This document shows, in pieces, positions 7,383 to 8,592 of a DNA stretch of 8,592 nucleotides. The notes beneath the pieces were generated by a model that was not told where the DNA came from, made no database searches, and saw only the letters and a program-made list of their open reading frames with translations. The DNA lies in contig DASVAP010000149.1 in the NCBI GenBank assembly GCA_036376275.1, positions 1 through 8,592 of the forward strand, in the 5' to 3' direction. The position numbers and the translations under genes are program-made. Position 1 is the first letter of the stretch. Each line of letters begins with the position of its first letter. The stretch is from JABFRZ01 sp036376275. Its GTDB lineage: Bacteria; Planctomycetota; UBA1135; GCA-002686595.

Positions 7383-7419
7383 TCCGCGTCTCCGCGTCTC
7401 CGCGTCTCCGCGTCTCCGC
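7383..7419. repeat. 8-bp tandem repeat TCCGCGTC, four copies plus a partial fifth
   Basis: Four exact copies of TCCGCGTC occupy 7383-7414, followed by TCCGC at 7415-7419; on the other strand the unit reads GACGCGGA. The array forms the outer end of the right arm of the inverted repeat. The left arm has only one such junction at the corresponding place, so the two arms differ in copy number, as expected from slippage. Confidence 0.9.
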
Positions 7420-7431
7420 CCTCGGTTCGAT

Positions 7432-8592
7432 TCAGCGCCCGAGCCCGCGGGCCACGTCGACGAGCTTCAGGAACTCGCGGCGGTCGCCGTGCGGGTCCGC
7501 GCCGAGGGCGTCCTTGGCCCAGCGGTACACGTCGGAGAGCGTCGCGCTCCCGCGGTGCTCCGAGTCGCGCAGGCACAGGCCGAAGGCGGCCACGGCGGTC
7601 GCGAAGCGCAGATCGTCGTCGGCGGCCTCGAAGGCGCCGCCGCCGTCGGTGAAGGGCACCGAGAGGAGCTCGCTGGTCGTGCCGGCCGGCTGCTTGTAGC
7701 GCAGCTGCACCGTCAGGAGCTCGCGCGAGAGCGCGGCCGGGCGCGGGGCGCGTTCCTGGTAGCGCAGGGGGCGCTCGGTGGCCTGCTCGGCGCCGACCGG
7801 CACGACCTCGTACAGCGCGGTCACCGTGTGGCCGGCGCCGATCTCACCCGCGTCCTTTCGGTCGTCGTCGAAGTCGCGCGCGGCGAGACGCCGGTTCTCG
7901 TAGCCGATCAGGCGATAGCTCGCCACCTCGGCGGGGTTGAACTCGACCTGGATCTTGACGTCCTTGGCGATCGTTTCGAGCGTCCCGTCGAGCTCGCGCA
8001 CCAGCACCTTGCGCGCCTCCGCCAGGGTGTCGACGTAGGCGTAGTTGCCGTTGCCGCGGTCGGCCAGCTGCTCCATCGTGCCGTCCTTCAGGTTGCCCGT
8101 GCCGAAGCCGAGCACCGACAGGAAGACGCCGCTCTCCGCCTCGCGCGCGATCAGGCGCAGGAGGTCGCCGCGGTCGGTGACACCCACGTTGAAGTCGCCG
8201 TCGGTGGCGAGGACCACGCGGTTGACGCCCTCGGGGTCGAGGTGCTTGCGGGCGGTGGCGTAGGCGAGCTGGATGCCGGAGCCGCCGTTGGTCGAGCCGC
8301 CCGCCGCGAGACCCTCGATCGCGGCCAGGATGCGTCCGCGCTGCGCGACCGGCGTGGAGTCGAGCACGAGGCCCGAGCTGCCGGCGTAGACGACCAGCGC
8401 CACGCGGTCCGCGGGGGCGAGCTCGTCCACCAGCAGGCGCAGCGAGCGCTGCACGAGCGGGAGCTTGTCGGCGGCCTTCATCGAGCCGGAGACGTCCACC
8501 AGGAACACCAGGTTCTTGGCGCGCGGCCGCTCGCGGTCCGGGGCGCGGCCGAGGAGCCCGATGCGCACGAGCCGGTGCTCCGGCGCCCACGG
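7432..8592 (-). CDS. VWA-domain protein of the YfbK type (5' end outside window)
   Basis: 386 residues are visible; the frame is open to the right edge and the first visible residues, PWAPEHRLVRIGLLGR, match the region just before the VWA domain in this family. The N-terminus, usually with a signal and a conserved N-terminal domain, is therefore missing here. The VWA domain has a complete MIDAS metal site: DVSGS at about residues 33-37, Thr at about 101 in GGSTNGGSGI, and Asp at about 131 in ATDGDFNVG. Then follow GNGNYAYVDTL, KDVKIQVEFNP and the C-terminal YfbK-type domain (DUF3520), with GYENR, KDAGEIGAGHTVTALYEVVP and LRYK. Family members are envelope-associated proteins thought to bind a partner through the metal site; no precise function is established. 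A GTG at 8568 is an internal codon, not the start. The gene converges on pepN. Confidence 0.95.
   Translation of the reverse strand, partial: PWAPEHRLVRIGLLGRAPDRERPRAKNLVFLVDVSGSMKAADKLPLVQRSLRLLVDELAPADRVALVVYAGSSGLVLDSTPVAQRGRILAAIEGLAAGGSTNGGSGIQLAYATARKHLDPEGVNRVVLATDGDFNVGVTDRGDLLRLIAREAESGVFLSVLGFGTGNLKDGTMEQLADRGNGNYAYVDTLAEARKVLVRELDGTLETIAKDVKIQVEFNPAEVASYRLIGYENRRLAARDFDDDRKDAGEIGAGHTVTALYEVVPVGAEQATERPLRYQERAPRPAALSRELLTVQLRYKQPAGTTSELLSVPFTDGGGAFEAADDDLRFATAVAAFGLCLRDSEHRGSATLSDVYRWAKDALGADPHGDRREFLKLVDVARGLGR

Larger units (their letters stand above)
7215..7419. repeat. Large imperfect purine/pyrimidine inverted repeat between convergent genes
   Basis: This is nearly the whole 225-bp gap between the stop codons of pepN and the VWA gene. 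The left half is purine-rich (GGAG, GACGCGGAG, GAAGAGGGCA) and the right half is pyrimidine-rich, its approximate reverse complement. The outer arms 7217-7253 and 7360-7396 are a perfect 37-nt inverted repeat. The inner parts pair only imperfectly, with small gaps, down to a 7-bp hairpin at the centre. The left half also holds two copies of a 10-bp unit, GAAGAGGGCA, at 7283-7302. Such GACGCGGAG-rich palindromes look like dispersed intergenic repeat elements, but whether there are other copies in this genome cannot be seen here. It could serve as a bidirectional transcription terminator. Confidence 0.85.

Noticed and set aside
7383..7419. CRISPR array
   Set aside because: The repeats are 8 bp and directly adjacent, with no spacers and no cas genes nearby.
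4311..7652. Plus-strand open frame of 1113 codons overlapping three genes and the palindrome
   Set aside because: It is an out-of-frame shadow, extremely Arg/Pro/Ala rich, running through the repeat region and antisense to the VWA gene.
7432..8568. GTG at 8568 as the start of the VWA protein
   Set aside because: The frame stays open to the window edge and the residues before it (PWAPEHRL) are part of the conserved family sequence, so the gene is truncated by the window.

Overview
This window is very GC-rich (by eye around 70% or more, not computed) and densely coding, with strong G/C bias at third codon positions. That bias produces very long but meaningless open frames on the opposite strand of the real genes. 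Outer-membrane-style lipoproteins, an E. coli-type PepN, a VWA/YfbK-type protein and an ECF sigma factor fused to a membrane-anchored extracytoplasmic tail all point to a Gram-negative, environmental bacterium. Planctomycetota is my best guess, because sigma factors with C-terminal sensory extensions and CarboxypepD_reg-rich proteins are typical of that phylum. Myxococcota or Acidobacteriota-like lineages cannot be excluded from sequence alone.

Layout, left to right. (1) Minus strand, 1896 down to the left edge: one uninterrupted 632-codon open frame that starts as an ECF-type sigma-70 factor, passes through a single transmembrane segment and continues as tandem CarboxypepD_reg-like beta-sandwich repeats; its C-terminus lies outside the window. 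(2) Minus strand, 4446-1999: an 815-residue lipoprotein serine hydrolase of the class C beta-lactamase/penicillin-binding-protein-like family, with two repeated C-terminal beta domains and a further LolA-like C-terminal domain. The sigma fusion starts about 100 bp downstream on the same strand, so the two may be cotranscribed. (3) 4447-4539: a short divergent intergenic region containing a strong Shine-Dalgarno and a 10-codon proline-rich upstream ORF whose stop overlaps the GTG start of the next gene. (4) Plus strand, 4540-7206: pepN, a complete M1 alanyl aminopeptidase. (5) 7207-7431: a convergent intergenic region filled by a large, imperfect purine/pyrimidine inverted repeat with perfect 37-nt outer arms and an 8-bp tandem repeat. 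(6) Minus strand, right edge down to 7432: a VWA-domain protein of the YfbK type, whose N-terminus is cut off by the window edge.

No mobile element, tRNA, rRNA, CRISPR array or phage gene was seen. The genes do not form an obvious pathway. The common thread is envelope and protein turnover: a periplasm-facing hydrolase, a membrane-tethered sigma factor, a cytosolic aminopeptidase and an envelope-associated VWA protein. The most interesting items are the one-piece sigma/membrane/beta-domain protein, the putative leader peptide coupled to pepN, and the palindromic element.
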